Assembly (NCBI GenBank): GCA_031261385.1
Contig: JAISJS010000094.1
Span: 1-7,991 of the forward strand
Length of the DNA stretch: 7,991 nucleotides
From: Treponema sp.
GTDB taxonomy: Bacteria; Spirochaetota; Spirochaetia; Treponematales; Breznakiellaceae
Direction: 5' to 3'
Both the position numbers and the translations under genes were made by a program. Below are positions 1-5,810 of the stretch, in pieces (position 1 is the first letter of the stretch; each line of letters opens with the position of its first letter). A model generated the notes under the pieces. The model was not told where the DNA came from. It saw only the letters and a list, made by a program, of their open reading frames with translations, and did not search any database.

Positions 1-97
1 TGGAGGCGTAATAAAGGTACTTGGTGTGCGCCTGCGATTCCCCGGCGAAGGCCGCTTGAAGATTCTTTTCAGTTTTTGATCCCTTAAGTTCTGCCAT
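1..97 (-). CDS. rbr: Rubrerythrin, N-terminal fragment (runs off left edge)
   Basis: The minus-strand reading from the ATG at 97-95 gives 32 residues beginning MAELKGSKTEKNLQAAF and continuing GESQAHTKYLYYAS, which is the characteristic start of rubrerythrin. Rubrerythrins are cytoplasmic non-haem iron peroxidases with a ferritin-like diiron domain and a C-terminal rubredoxin domain; they remove hydrogen peroxide in anaerobes. Glu20 in the GES motif corresponds to a known diiron ligand. The rest of the protein, including the rubredoxin cysteines, lies outside the window. A strong ribosome site (TAAGGAG, within 101-110) precedes the ATG, and a near-consensus promoter lies at 131-159. The family call is secure for the fragment; completeness cannot be judged. 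Confidence 0.93.
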   Translation of the reverse strand, partial: MAELKGSKTEKNLQAAFAGESQAHTKYLYYAS

Positions 98-130
98 GAT
101 TTTCTCCTTACTGGTATTGATAATACTGTA

Positions 131-159
131 ACTATAAGGCTTTTTCCCGCTATTTTCAA
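131..159 (-). promoter_or_regulatory. Sigma70-type promoter of rubrerythrin
   Basis: On the minus strand, TTGAAA (159-154) and TATAGT (136-131) are separated by exactly 17 bases. The predicted transcript starts near 124, giving a leader of about 27 nt before the rubrerythrin ATG. A perfect inverted repeat sits 7 bases upstream of the -35 box. Confidence 0.75.
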
Positions 160-166
160 TTGGCGT

Positions 167-188
167 CAGATACCGTTTTCGGTATCTG
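167..188. promoter_or_regulatory. 22-bp perfect inverted repeat upstream of the rubrerythrin promoter
   Basis: CAGATACCG (167-175), spacer TTTT, CGGTATCTG (180-188): two perfect 9-bp arms. Its centre is about 53 bases upstream of the predicted rubrerythrin start, where an activator or redox/peroxide regulator could bind. No T-run follows on the minus strand, so it is unlikely to be a terminator. The regulator is unknown. Confidence 0.5.
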
Positions 189-208
189 GTACCATAAATA
201 AATAAATA

Positions 209-326
209 ATAAAAAGAGGCGGCAGAAAAAACTTTCCCGCCGCCCCCGGAGGAGGAAACCGGAAACAACGTTTCCGAATGAAATGCCGCCCCAAGGCGGT
301 TATACACATATAAAATACGTGTGTAT
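209..326 (-). ncRNA. Candidate structured small RNA or attenuated leader upstream of rubrerythrin
   Basis: A strong minus-strand promoter (333-361) predicts a start near 326, and an intrinsic terminator ends at about 211, so a transcript of roughly 116 nt is bounded on both sides. No protein gene lies inside. In transcript order the RNA would carry: a hairpin with 8-bp arms (TATACACA/TGTGTATA, 327-301); a hairpin CCGCC-TTGG-GGCGG (299-286); a hairpin with 7-bp arms CGGAAAC/GTTTCCG (276-260); a pyrimidine tract containing CCTCCTCC (255-248); and the terminator stem. I recognise no known RNA family. It could be a stand-alone sRNA, or the leader of a long rubrerythrin transcript controlled by termination, since rubrerythrin lies downstream on the same strand with its own closer promoter. 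Confidence 0.5.
211..244 (-). terminator. Intrinsic terminator of the candidate small RNA
   Basis: On the minus strand GGCGGC (244-239) pairs with GCCGCC (223-218). The stem is extended inward by GGAAA/TTTTC-type pairs. The downstream side reads TCTTTTTATTATTT. It stands between the metA terminator and the rubrerythrin promoter, so it has no protein gene of its own to end. Confidence 0.7.
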
Positions 327-332
327 ACTAGG

Positions 333-361
333 ATATTATCGACAAAAATAAAGAGTGTCAA
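333..361 (-). promoter_or_regulatory. Strong sigma70 promoter with no protein gene directly downstream
   Basis: On the minus strand, TTGACA (361-356), a perfect consensus -35, is followed after exactly 17 bases by TAATAT (338-333). The region upstream is A/T rich. It fires leftward into the hairpin-rich segment that ends at the terminator at 211-244. Confidence 0.75.
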
Positions 362-412
362 GCGAATTTTGAAAAATTTACGAAAAAAACAAAATTTTGC
401 GCAAAAGAAAGA

Positions 413-453
413 AAAAAGTGCCAGGCACCTTCTAAAGGTGCCTGGCACTTTTT
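413..453 (-). terminator. Terminator of metA, 19-bp perfect stem, likely bidirectional
   Basis: The arms 413-431 and 435-453 are perfect reverse complements with a 3-base loop (CTA). Each arm itself contains the odd palindrome GTGCC-A-GGCAC or its partner, so the palindrome is nested. The minus-strand side ends in six T's. The element begins 4 bases after the metA stop codon at 458-460. The T/A runs on both flanks allow termination in either direction. Confidence 0.85.
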
Positions 454-457
454 CGCT

Positions 458-1375
458 TTACAGATTATCCAGGTTAAAAGGGGTCTCCTGGTACACATAA
501 TTGAGCCAGTTATTGAAAAAGAGGTGTGCATGGGCCCGCCAGCGGACAACCGGCGTTTTGGAAGGGTCGTCACCGGGGTAGTAGTTTTTGGGGATTTCGA
601 TGGGAAGCCCCTTGTCCTTGTCGCGGCGGTATTCGCGATCCAGGGTCAGGGGATCGTATTCCAGGTGACCGGTGACATAGATTTCCCTGCCGTCGCGGGC
701 GGTGACGATAAAGACGCCGGTTTCCTCACTTTCAGACTGGATAGTCAGGCGGCTGTCGGCGGCAATAGCGGCGCGGTCTGTGGCGGTATGACGGGACTGG
801 GGGGCGAGAAATTCATCGTCAAAGCCGCGGAACAAGGCGGCGTACTGCTCGTTTACCTGGTGGGGGAAAACCCCGAACAGTTTTTTTTCAAGGGGACGCT
901 TGGGAACGCCATAACGGCGGTAGAGGGCGGCCTGAGCGCCCCAGCAGATGTGCAGGGTTGAAAAAACATTTTTCGCCGAATAATCGATCATCGCGGCAAA
1001 TTCATCCCAATAATCAACTTCTTCAAAATTCAGGGTCTCCACGGGGGCGCCGGTTATGATAAAACCGTCAAAACGCGGAGAAAGGGCGATAATTTCTTTG
1101 GCACTGATATAGAATTTTTCAAGGTGGCCGGGAGGGGCGTTTCGGGACTCGTGGCTCCCCATACGGAGGAGGGTGATATCAACCTGAAGGGGGGTGTTCC
1201 CCAAAAGGCGCAGAAGCTGAATCTCGGTGTCAACCGTCGTGGGCATAAGGTTGACAATCGCTACTTTGAGGGGCCTGATGTCCTGATGTTCGGCCCGGTC
1301 ACTTGTCATGACAAACACCTGCTCCTCGCGGAGGGCGTTATAGGCGGGCAGGGCTTTGGGTATTCTAATCGGCAT
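458..1375 (-). CDS. metA: Homoserine O-acyltransferase, predicted acetyl-CoA type
   Basis: This 305-residue protein is a full-length member of the MetA family (glutamine-amidotransferase-like fold). It activates the hydroxyl of L-homoserine in the cytoplasm as the first committed step of methionine synthesis. The catalytic cysteine is Cys144 in HICWGAQA, and His237 and Glu239 in GHLEYD complete the triad (E. coli Cys142, His235, Glu237). Residue 113 is Glu in GAPVETLNF. At the matching E. coli position 111 the residue is Gly; Glu there is the published determinant of acetyl-CoA rather than succinyl-CoA use, as in Bacillus cereus. The enzyme is therefore better called homoserine O-acetyltransferase (often written metAA). 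The start ATG has AGGAAA 4 bases upstream. The gene follows a UPF0303 gene by 12 bases and is probably co-transcribed with it. No SAM riboswitch is visible. Confidence 0.95.
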   Translation of the reverse strand: MPIRIPKALPAYNALREEQVFVMTSDRAEHQDIRPLKVAIVNLMPTTVDTEIQLLRLLGNTPLQVDITLLRMGSHESRNAPPGHLEKFYISAKEIIALSPRFDGFIITGAPVETLNFEEVDYWDEFAAMIDYSAKNVFSTLHICWGAQAALYRRYGVPKRPLEKKLFGVFPHQVNEQYAALFRGFDDEFLAPQSRHTATDRAAIAADSRLTIQSESEETGVFIVTARDGREIYVTGHLEYDPLTLDREYRRDKDKGLPIEIPKNYYPGDDPSKTPVVRWRAHAHLFFNNWLNYVYQETPFNLDNL

Positions 1376-1387
1376 GGTGTTTCCTGT

Positions 1388-1891
1388 TTAAATTTTTGTC
1401 TTTAGGGGGACCCGGGGAACGTTACTGATTTCAAGGTGATCGGAAATGCAGTCCACTATCGTTCCATGGTCCTGAATGTGGGGCAGGCCGGAAACAATGA
1501 CCGCGCCAATGACCCCGGTTCCTTCGATCCGGACAGGAAAACCGCCGCCGCCCCAGACATAGGTCCTGGGATCAAGCCCCCGGCTTTCAAATGTCCATTT
1601 CCGCTGAATAAATTGCAAAGTATTTAGAAGGGTGCTTGATTCAAATTCCTTGACGGTATTGAATTTTTTGGTGAGCCACCGTTCATTGTCCAGCGTGGCG
1701 CCTTCGCTCAGGTATTGAAAAACAACCAGACCGCTAAAAAGCCGTATACTTATCGATATATTGAGTTTATCATCCTGTATTTTTTTTACGAGAAGATTCC
1801 CTAAATCCAGCGCGTCTTTTCGATCAAAGTGGGGAAACTGAAGCAGGTCCTCCTGTTTTTCCACGATGCCGATGAGTCTATCAATATTCAT
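1388..1891 (-). CDS. UPF0303 / HbpS-like (haem-degrading domain) family protein
   Basis: This 167-residue cytoplasmic protein has no signal peptide or membrane segment. The C-terminal half carries the family signature: GGGGFPVRIEGTG (about residues 114-126), then VIGAVIVSGLPHIQDH (127-142). These place it in UPF0303, related to the haem-binding HbpS/GlcG fold (Pfam PF03928). The biochemical role of this branch is not settled; annotations such as 'haem-degrading' are transferred from distant relatives. The start at 1891 is preferred because AGGGGG stands 4 bases upstream; an in-frame extension to 1942 would run through the promoter. The stop is 12 bases before the metA ATG on the same strand, so the two form a likely operon, although a functional link to methionine synthesis is only an inference. 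Confidence 0.85.
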   Translation of the reverse strand: MNIDRLIGIVEKQEDLLQFPHFDRKDALDLGNLLVKKIQDDKLNISISIRLFSGLVVFQYLSEGATLDNERWLTKKFNTVKEFESSTLLNTLQFIQRKWTFESRGLDPRTYVWGGGGFPVRIEGTGVIGAVIVSGLPHIQDHGTIVDCISDHLEISNVPRVPLKTKI

Positions 1892-1895
1892 GCCG

Positions 1896-1901
1896 CCCCC
1901 T
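1896..1901 (-). promoter_or_regulatory. Ribosome binding site that fixes the UPF0303 start
   Basis: AGGGGG on the minus strand lies 4 bases before the ATG at 1891-1889. It supports this internal methionine over the upstream in-frame ATG at 1942, which would overlap the predicted promoter. Confidence 0.6.
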
Positions 1902-1904
1902 ATC

Positions 1905-1933
1905 TTTAATATTCTACCATATTTGGATATGAT
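1905..1933 (+). promoter_or_regulatory. Possible promoter of the GH3 glycosidase gene
   Basis: TTTAAT (1905-1910), 17 bases, TATGAT (1928-1933). The -10 box is good and the -35 box weak. The predicted start near 1940 leaves a leader of about 32 nt. It interleaves with the divergent UPF0303-metA promoter, so the two could interfere or share a regulator. Confidence 0.35.
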
Positions 1934-1939
1934 TGAAAA
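1911..1939 (-). promoter_or_regulatory. Likely promoter of the UPF0303-metA unit
   Basis: On the minus strand, TTTTCA (1939-1934) and TAGAAT (1916-1911) are 17 bases apart. The predicted start lies near 1904, about 13 bases before the ATG. It overlaps a candidate promoter on the other strand. Confidence 0.45.
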
Positions 1940-1960
1940 CATCCCAAGTTTACAATATTA

Positions 1961-1967
1961 AAGGAGA
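1961..1967 (+). promoter_or_regulatory. Ribosome binding site that fixes the GH3 start
   Basis: AAGGAGA precedes the ATG at 1972 with a 5-base gap after GGAG. It favours this ATG over the in-frame TTG at 1933, which has no such site and sits inside the promoter region. Confidence 0.8.
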
Positions 1968-1971
1968 AGAT

Positions 1972-4059
1972 ATGGATAGGGAAGAGAGGATAAAGGAGCT
2001 GATTTCCCAAATGACCCTGGAGGAAAAAGTCTCCCAATTGAGCTATACCAGCGCCGCCATCCCCCGCCTGGGGATTCCGGAATATAACTGGTGGAACGAG
2101 TGTCTCCATGGGGTGGCGCGGGCAGGTATCGCTACGGTGTTTCCCCAGGCTATTGCTCTGGCGGCGACCTTTGACGATGAATTTGTTGAAAAAGTTGCCG
2201 GTGCGATTTCTGATGAAGCGCGGGCAAAATACAATGAAGCCGTAAAGCAGGGGAACCGGGGCAAGTACTGGGGACTCACGTTCTGGACGCCGAATATCAA
2301 TATTTTCCGGGATCCCCGCTGGGGACGCGGGCAGGAAACCTATGGCGAAGACCCGTACCTGACAACCCGCATCGGACTTGCCATGGTCAGGGGGCTGCAG
2401 GGGCCGGATACGGAAAACCTCAAACTTGCCGCCTGCGCCAAGCACTTTGCCGTTCACTCGGGGCCGGAAAAATTCCGTCACACGTTTGATGCGGTTGTTT
2501 CCAAAAAAGATCTTTTTGAAACCTACCTTCCCGCGTTTAAGGCGCTGGTTGACGCCGGTGTGGAAACGGTCATGGGCGCGTATAACCGTACCCTTGGCGA
2601 AGTCTGCTGCGGCAGCACTTACCTGCTTAAAGATATACTCCGCGGCAAATGGGGCTTTAAGGGCCATGTTGTTTCTGACTGCTGGGCGATCCGCGACTTC
2701 CACGAAAACCATAAAATTACCAAAACCCCCGAAGAATCGGCGGCGCTCGCGCTAAACGCCGGCTGCGACCTTAACTGCGGCTGTACCTACCCCGAACTGA
2801 CCGTGTCCTATAAAAAAGGTCTCGTCACCGAAGAAGCCATCAACACCGCCCTTACCCGGGTGCTGCGGACCCGCTTTAAATTGGGCATGTTCGATCCGCC
2901 CGGTAAAGACCGTTTTCGCAAACTTGGCCGGAAAGTTATTAACTGTGAGAAACACCAAAAACTTGCCCGGGAAGCGGCGGAAAAATCCGTTGTCCTGCTT
3001 AAAAACGATGACGGCCTCCTGCCTCTGAACAGCGATCCCAAGAAAATCGCCCTGGTTGGACCTGCCGCGGCCAATCCCCACACGCTTTTTGGTAACTATT
3101 ACGGGGTAAGTTCCCGGTTCATTACGATACTCGAAGGGCTTGCCGAGAAGAGCAGGGAGATGTTCGGAATTAATCTTGAATACCGGCAGGGCTGTCTTAT
3201 GTACGATGATAACCATCCCACCAATATTCAGTTTGGTTTTTCCGAAAAGACTGAAGTTGCCATTGCCGTTATGGGCCTTGACGGCGCCATGGAAGGCGAG
3301 GAAGGCGACGCCATCGCCTCGGACTCCAACGGCGACCGCGATTACATTGAACTTCCGCCCTGGCAGTTGAAGTTCTTGCGCAAGCTGCGTGACTCCGGCA
3401 CAAAACTGGTTCTTGTGTTGACCGGCGGAAGCCCCATCGCCATTCCCGACGACATCGCCGATGCAATAATCTTTGCCTGGTATCCCGGCGAGAAGGGCGG
3501 CGCTGTTGTCGCAGACATCATTTTTGGCGATCTGAACCCCTCGGGAAAACTCCCCATCACCTTCCCCGCATCCACAAGCCAGCTTCCCCCCTACGAAGAT
3601 TATTCGATGCAGGGCAGGACCTATCGTTATATGAAAGAAAAACCGTTGTACCCCTTCGGCTTCGGCCTCTCATACACCACGTTCCGTTTCGATTCCGTGG
3701 AACTTTCTTCTGCTTCAATAAGCGCAGGCGGGAGCCTTACAGCAGCGGTCAAGGTAAGCAATACCGGAAAACGCGATGCGGAAGAAGTCGTGCAGCTCTA
3801 TATCTCCAAAGATGAAAAGGGCCCGGAAGACCCCGCCTCAACACTGCGGGCTTTCCGAAGGATCAAGGTTCCCGCCGGTAAAACCGTGAGCGCCGTCTTT
3901 GAACTTGCCGCTCAAGCCTTTGAGTCGGTAAACGCCGAAGGGGGCAGTGTGTTGCTTCCCGGTTCGTATACGATATATGCGGGAGACGCAGCGCCGCTTG
4001 CCGTGGCGGTGGAAAAGGGCGCTCCAAAACCGGCAGAGGCAAAGGTGACGGTAAAGTAG
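1972..4059 (+). CDS. Glycoside hydrolase family 3, beta-xylosidase/beta-glucosidase type
   Basis: This 695-residue protein has no signal peptide, so it probably acts in the cytoplasm on imported xylo- or gluco-oligosaccharides, releasing sugars from the non-reducing end with retention of configuration. The N-terminal GH3 barrel (about 1-310) carries WWNECLHGVAR (40-50), WGRGQETYGEDP (117-128), KHFAVHSGPE (157-166) and VVSDCWAI (233-240), with Asp236 as the expected nucleophile. The second alpha/beta domain (about 335-560) has VVLLKNDDGLLPL and MEGEEGD (440-446), where the general acid/base Glu is expected. The fibronectin-III-like domain (about 590-680) follows YPFGFGLSYTTF. The WWNE-LHGVAR motif resembles the xylosidase/arabinosidase branch, and there is no PA14 insert. 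Substrate cannot be fixed from sequence. The gene stands alone, divergent from UPF0303-metA and convergent with the lipoprotein gene. Confidence 0.92.
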   Translation: MDREERIKELISQMTLEEKVSQLSYTSAAIPRLGIPEYNWWNECLHGVARAGIATVFPQAIALAATFDDEFVEKVAGAISDEARAKYNEAVKQGNRGKYWGLTFWTPNINIFRDPRWGRGQETYGEDPYLTTRIGLAMVRGLQGPDTENLKLAACAKHFAVHSGPEKFRHTFDAVVSKKDLFETYLPAFKALVDAGVETVMGAYNRTLGEVCCGSTYLLKDILRGKWGFKGHVVSDCWAIRDFHENHKITKTPEESAALALNAGCDLNCGCTYPELTVSYKKGLVTEEAINTALTRVLRTRFKLGMFDPPGKDRFRKLGRKVINCEKHQKLAREAAEKSVVLLKNDDGLLPLNSDPKKIALVGPAAANPHTLFGNYYGVSSRFITILEGLAEKSREMFGINLEYRQGCLMYDDNHPTNIQFGFSEKTEVAIAVMGLDGAMEGEEGDAIASDSNGDRDYIELPPWQLKFLRKLRDSGTKLVLVLTGGSPIAIPDDIADAIIFAWYPGEKGGAVVADIIFGDLNPSGKLPITFPASTSQLPPYEDYSMQGRTYRYMKEKPLYPFGFGLSYTTFRFDSVELSSASISAGGSLTAAVKVSNTGKRDAEEVVQLYISKDEKGPEDPASTLRAFRRIKVPAGKTVSAVFELAAQAFESVNAEGGSVLLPGSYTIYAGDAAPLAVAVEKGAPKPAEAKVTVK

Positions 4060-4090
4060 GGGAATTTAAACCACTAAGGACTTGAAGGAT

Positions 4091-4206
4091 AAGAATGAAG
4101 AATTTTGAACCGCGAAGTCGAAGAAGTCGAAGAAGCAGGAAATTAAGAATTAAACCTTCTTTCCTTATTCGACTTATTCGACTTTGCGGTTATACTTCTT
4201 AATTCG
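4091..4206. repeat. Long imperfect inverted repeat with 9-bp tandem units
   Basis: The core arms are 4108-4135 and 4164-4191, 28 bases each, differing at three positions when one is reverse-complemented. The left arm is AACCGCGAAG followed by two GTCGAAGAA-type 9-bp units; the right arm mirrors it with TTATTCGAC units and ends GCGGTT. Weaker similarity extends the arms outward to about 4091 and 4206. The preceding bases (from about 4070, AACCACTAAGGACTTGAAGG) resemble another diverged half-unit. There is no ORF inside. It lies between the ends of two convergent genes and may be a dispersed intergenic repeat or a degenerate non-autonomous mobile element. Confidence 0.65.
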
Positions 4207-4228
4207 TTTTCTGCATGGTAAAGAAAAA

Positions 4229-4252
4229 AAAGCCCCCTGCAAAGGGGGCTTT
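4229..4252 (-). terminator. Intrinsic terminator of the CnaB lipoprotein gene
   Basis: The arms AAAGCCCCCT (4229-4238) and AGGGGGCTTT (4243-4252) form a perfect 10-bp stem with a 4-base loop. On the minus strand the stem runs into eight T's. It lies 19 bases past the stop of the lipoprotein gene. The plus-strand side has only a short T run, but it may also stop GH3 transcripts. Confidence 0.88.
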
Positions 4253-4271
4253 AAAGTTTCAATAGCGTGGG

Positions 4272-5810
4272 CTATTTGATTTTGTCATTCTGGAGCAGGA
4301 CTACATGGTAGAAACGGTTCATGTATTCAAGCTGGGTTTCACCGTAATTAACACGGATACCGGTTTTTTCCACACCGCCTACACTGAATGTAGTAAGATT
4401 CGCCTTATCTTTTGCCCAAGGCAGTATCAAGGTATAACCAGTTACCCCGGTTTCTTCTACATAGTAGTAGATCTCCGTTGTTCCGCCATTTGCGGTGGCA
4501 GGTAATTCCAGAAACTGATACAGGTCACGTCCGGGTGTATCAGAACTGGCAAATTTCGGGGTGGTTCCTTCATAATACAGGAGCAGGGGGACGTTCTTGA
4601 AAGAAACATCAGCCCACTTGGCAGTCCGGAAAAGGGTAACAGCACCATCGCCAATTTGCTGATACAGATTGATTACCAGGCTGGTATCACGATTTTTCTC
4701 ACTTCCCCAATCTTTCTTAACCCAGAGCGCAGTTACATCGTCTCTGCCGTTGGGCGGCTGGAACGGGGGCGGCGGGGGAGTATAGGAATTGGTGATTGTT
4801 ACTGTTTTATTTTCGGTCACCTGACTCGTGTTGTATTTAAGCGGGATGACTTCTTCTACGCTGTATGTAATGGCGGCGTGGTTTTCGTCTTCAACAAGCA
4901 AGTCGGCGAATGTGTGGCTCCAGCCGGGAGCAGTTAAAGTGGCACTGGCTACATCGGCGCTAACGCCGCCAACTTTTGCTTTAAGGGTAACGATAATCGA
5001 TGCAGGGCGGAGATCTGCGGCATCATCATTATCTGACCAAACTTTGTTAACGGTGAGCTGGGTATATTCAATAGCCGGTTTTGCTGTATTTACCAAGCGG
5101 ACTATGTAATAAAAATCACCACCAGGTTTATAAACTGTTGAAAATTCCACCCGTTCGGTTTGTTCAGTAATCTTAACCAAACCATCAGCGCCGATGTTTT
5201 TCACATCGACTGGTTCGGGATAGCTTACGATATAACCAGCGGGTACTATTTCCTGTACATAATAGGTGATTAATTCACCTGCTGCGGTATATGCGGGTAA
5301 ATCAGTGAATGCATAAAGCTGCCGGCCTGGCGCTACAGGACCGTTGAAACCCGGCGCTCCGGTATCAGCATCATAACTGAGGGTTTTTTGTCCGCTGAGA
5401 TCGGTATAGGCGGGAGCTTTTACAACTTTGGTCGGTTCCGCATCTCCAATGCTCTGCCAAAGTTGAACGGTAATTTTTTTGGTCTTGGCATCAGCCGGAT
5501 CTGCCCAGTCTTTTTTTACCCAAATATTGATTTTGGTAGCAGGGGTCTTAACCGGGTTGTCACATGCCTTAACCCATTTATCAAAGTGTACTTTTGGGAG
5601 TTCAGGCGTTTTTACCGTCTCCGGTACCTTTATGCACGCTGCAATTTTTGCATTCCAGGCGGTATAATCCGCCGCTTTAGGCGCAGATACACGATTGTCA
5701 AAACCGGTTGGGGTTACAGGATCATCTCCATCAACCGGGCTGGGGCAACCCATGAAAACCATGCCGACTGCCATTACTGCGAGAGCCAGGAACATTCCAG
5801 GTTTTTTCAT
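4272..5810 (-). CDS. Surface lipoprotein with three CnaB-like domains
   Basis: This 512-residue protein starts with a lipoprotein signal peptide: MKKP, a hydrophobic stretch and VFMGC, with cleavage predicted before Cys22. A Lys/Pro-rich linker (about 23-92) follows. Three Cna protein B-type (prealbumin-like) domains can be seen: about 94-244, 252-343 and 361-512. Each starts with a strand holding Lys (IWVKKDW 96-102; VNKVW 254-258; LWVKKDW 362-368), contains a Y-x-V-x-E motif (Glu187, Glu320, Glu453), and ends with a strand carrying Asn (241, 341, 508). This is the Lys-Glu-Asn arrangement that forms intramolecular isopeptide bonds in this family. Domains 1 and 3 are alike and carry an insertion; domain 2 is a standard-sized copy followed by a Pro5 linker. 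There is no LPxTG motif, so anchoring is by lipid. The likely role is adhesion or a surface stalk; the ligand is unknown. AGGAAGGT precedes the ATG by 6 bases. Confidence 0.82.
   Translation of the reverse strand: MKKPGMFLALAVMAVGMVFMGCPSPVDGDDPVTPTGFDNRVSAPKAADYTAWNAKIAACIKVPETVKTPELPKVHFDKWVKACDNPVKTPATKINIWVKKDWADPADAKTKKITVQLWQSIGDAEPTKVVKAPAYTDLSGQKTLSYDADTGAPGFNGPVAPGRQLYAFTDLPAYTAAGELITYYVQEIVPAGYIVSYPEPVDVKNIGADGLVKITEQTERVEFSTVYKPGGDFYYIVRLVNTAKPAIEYTQLTVNKVWSDNDDAADLRPASIIVTLKAKVGGVSADVASATLTAPGWSHTFADLLVEDENHAAITYSVEEVIPLKYNTSQVTENKTVTITNSYTPPPPPFQPPNGRDDVTALWVKKDWGSEKNRDTSLVINLYQQIGDGAVTLFRTAKWADVSFKNVPLLLYYEGTTPKFASSDTPGRDLYQFLELPATANGGTTEIYYYVEETGVTGYTLILPWAKDKANLTTFSVGGVEKTGIRVNYGETQLEYMNRFYHVVLLQNDKIK

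Noticed and set aside
248..313. Plus-strand GGAGGAGG followed by an ATG at 278
   Set aside because: The ATG gives only an 11-codon frame and the spacing is far too long; the signal is better explained as the complement of the candidate RNA's pyrimidine tract.
395..406. 12-bp palindrome TTTTGCGCAAAA
   Set aside because: Isolated in A/T-rich DNA with no promoter relation that I can justify; may be chance.
524..961. 145-codon plus-strand open frame inside metA
   Set aside because: It is antisense to a well-supported MetA frame and its translation resembles no family.
1892..1942. 17-residue N-terminal extension of the UPF0303 protein
   Set aside because: It would read through the predicted -10/-35 region and the extension is not family-like; the inner ATG has AGGGGG upstream.
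1933..1971. N-terminal extension of the GH3 protein from a TTG
   Set aside because: No ribosome site at the TTG, it overlaps promoter sequence, and the ATG at 1972 has AAGGAGA at ideal spacing.
1906..2712. 268-codon minus-strand open frame opposite the GH3 gene
   Set aside because: A shadow of a GC-rich coding sequence; the GH3 motifs on the plus strand are unmistakable and this frame has no recognisable domain.
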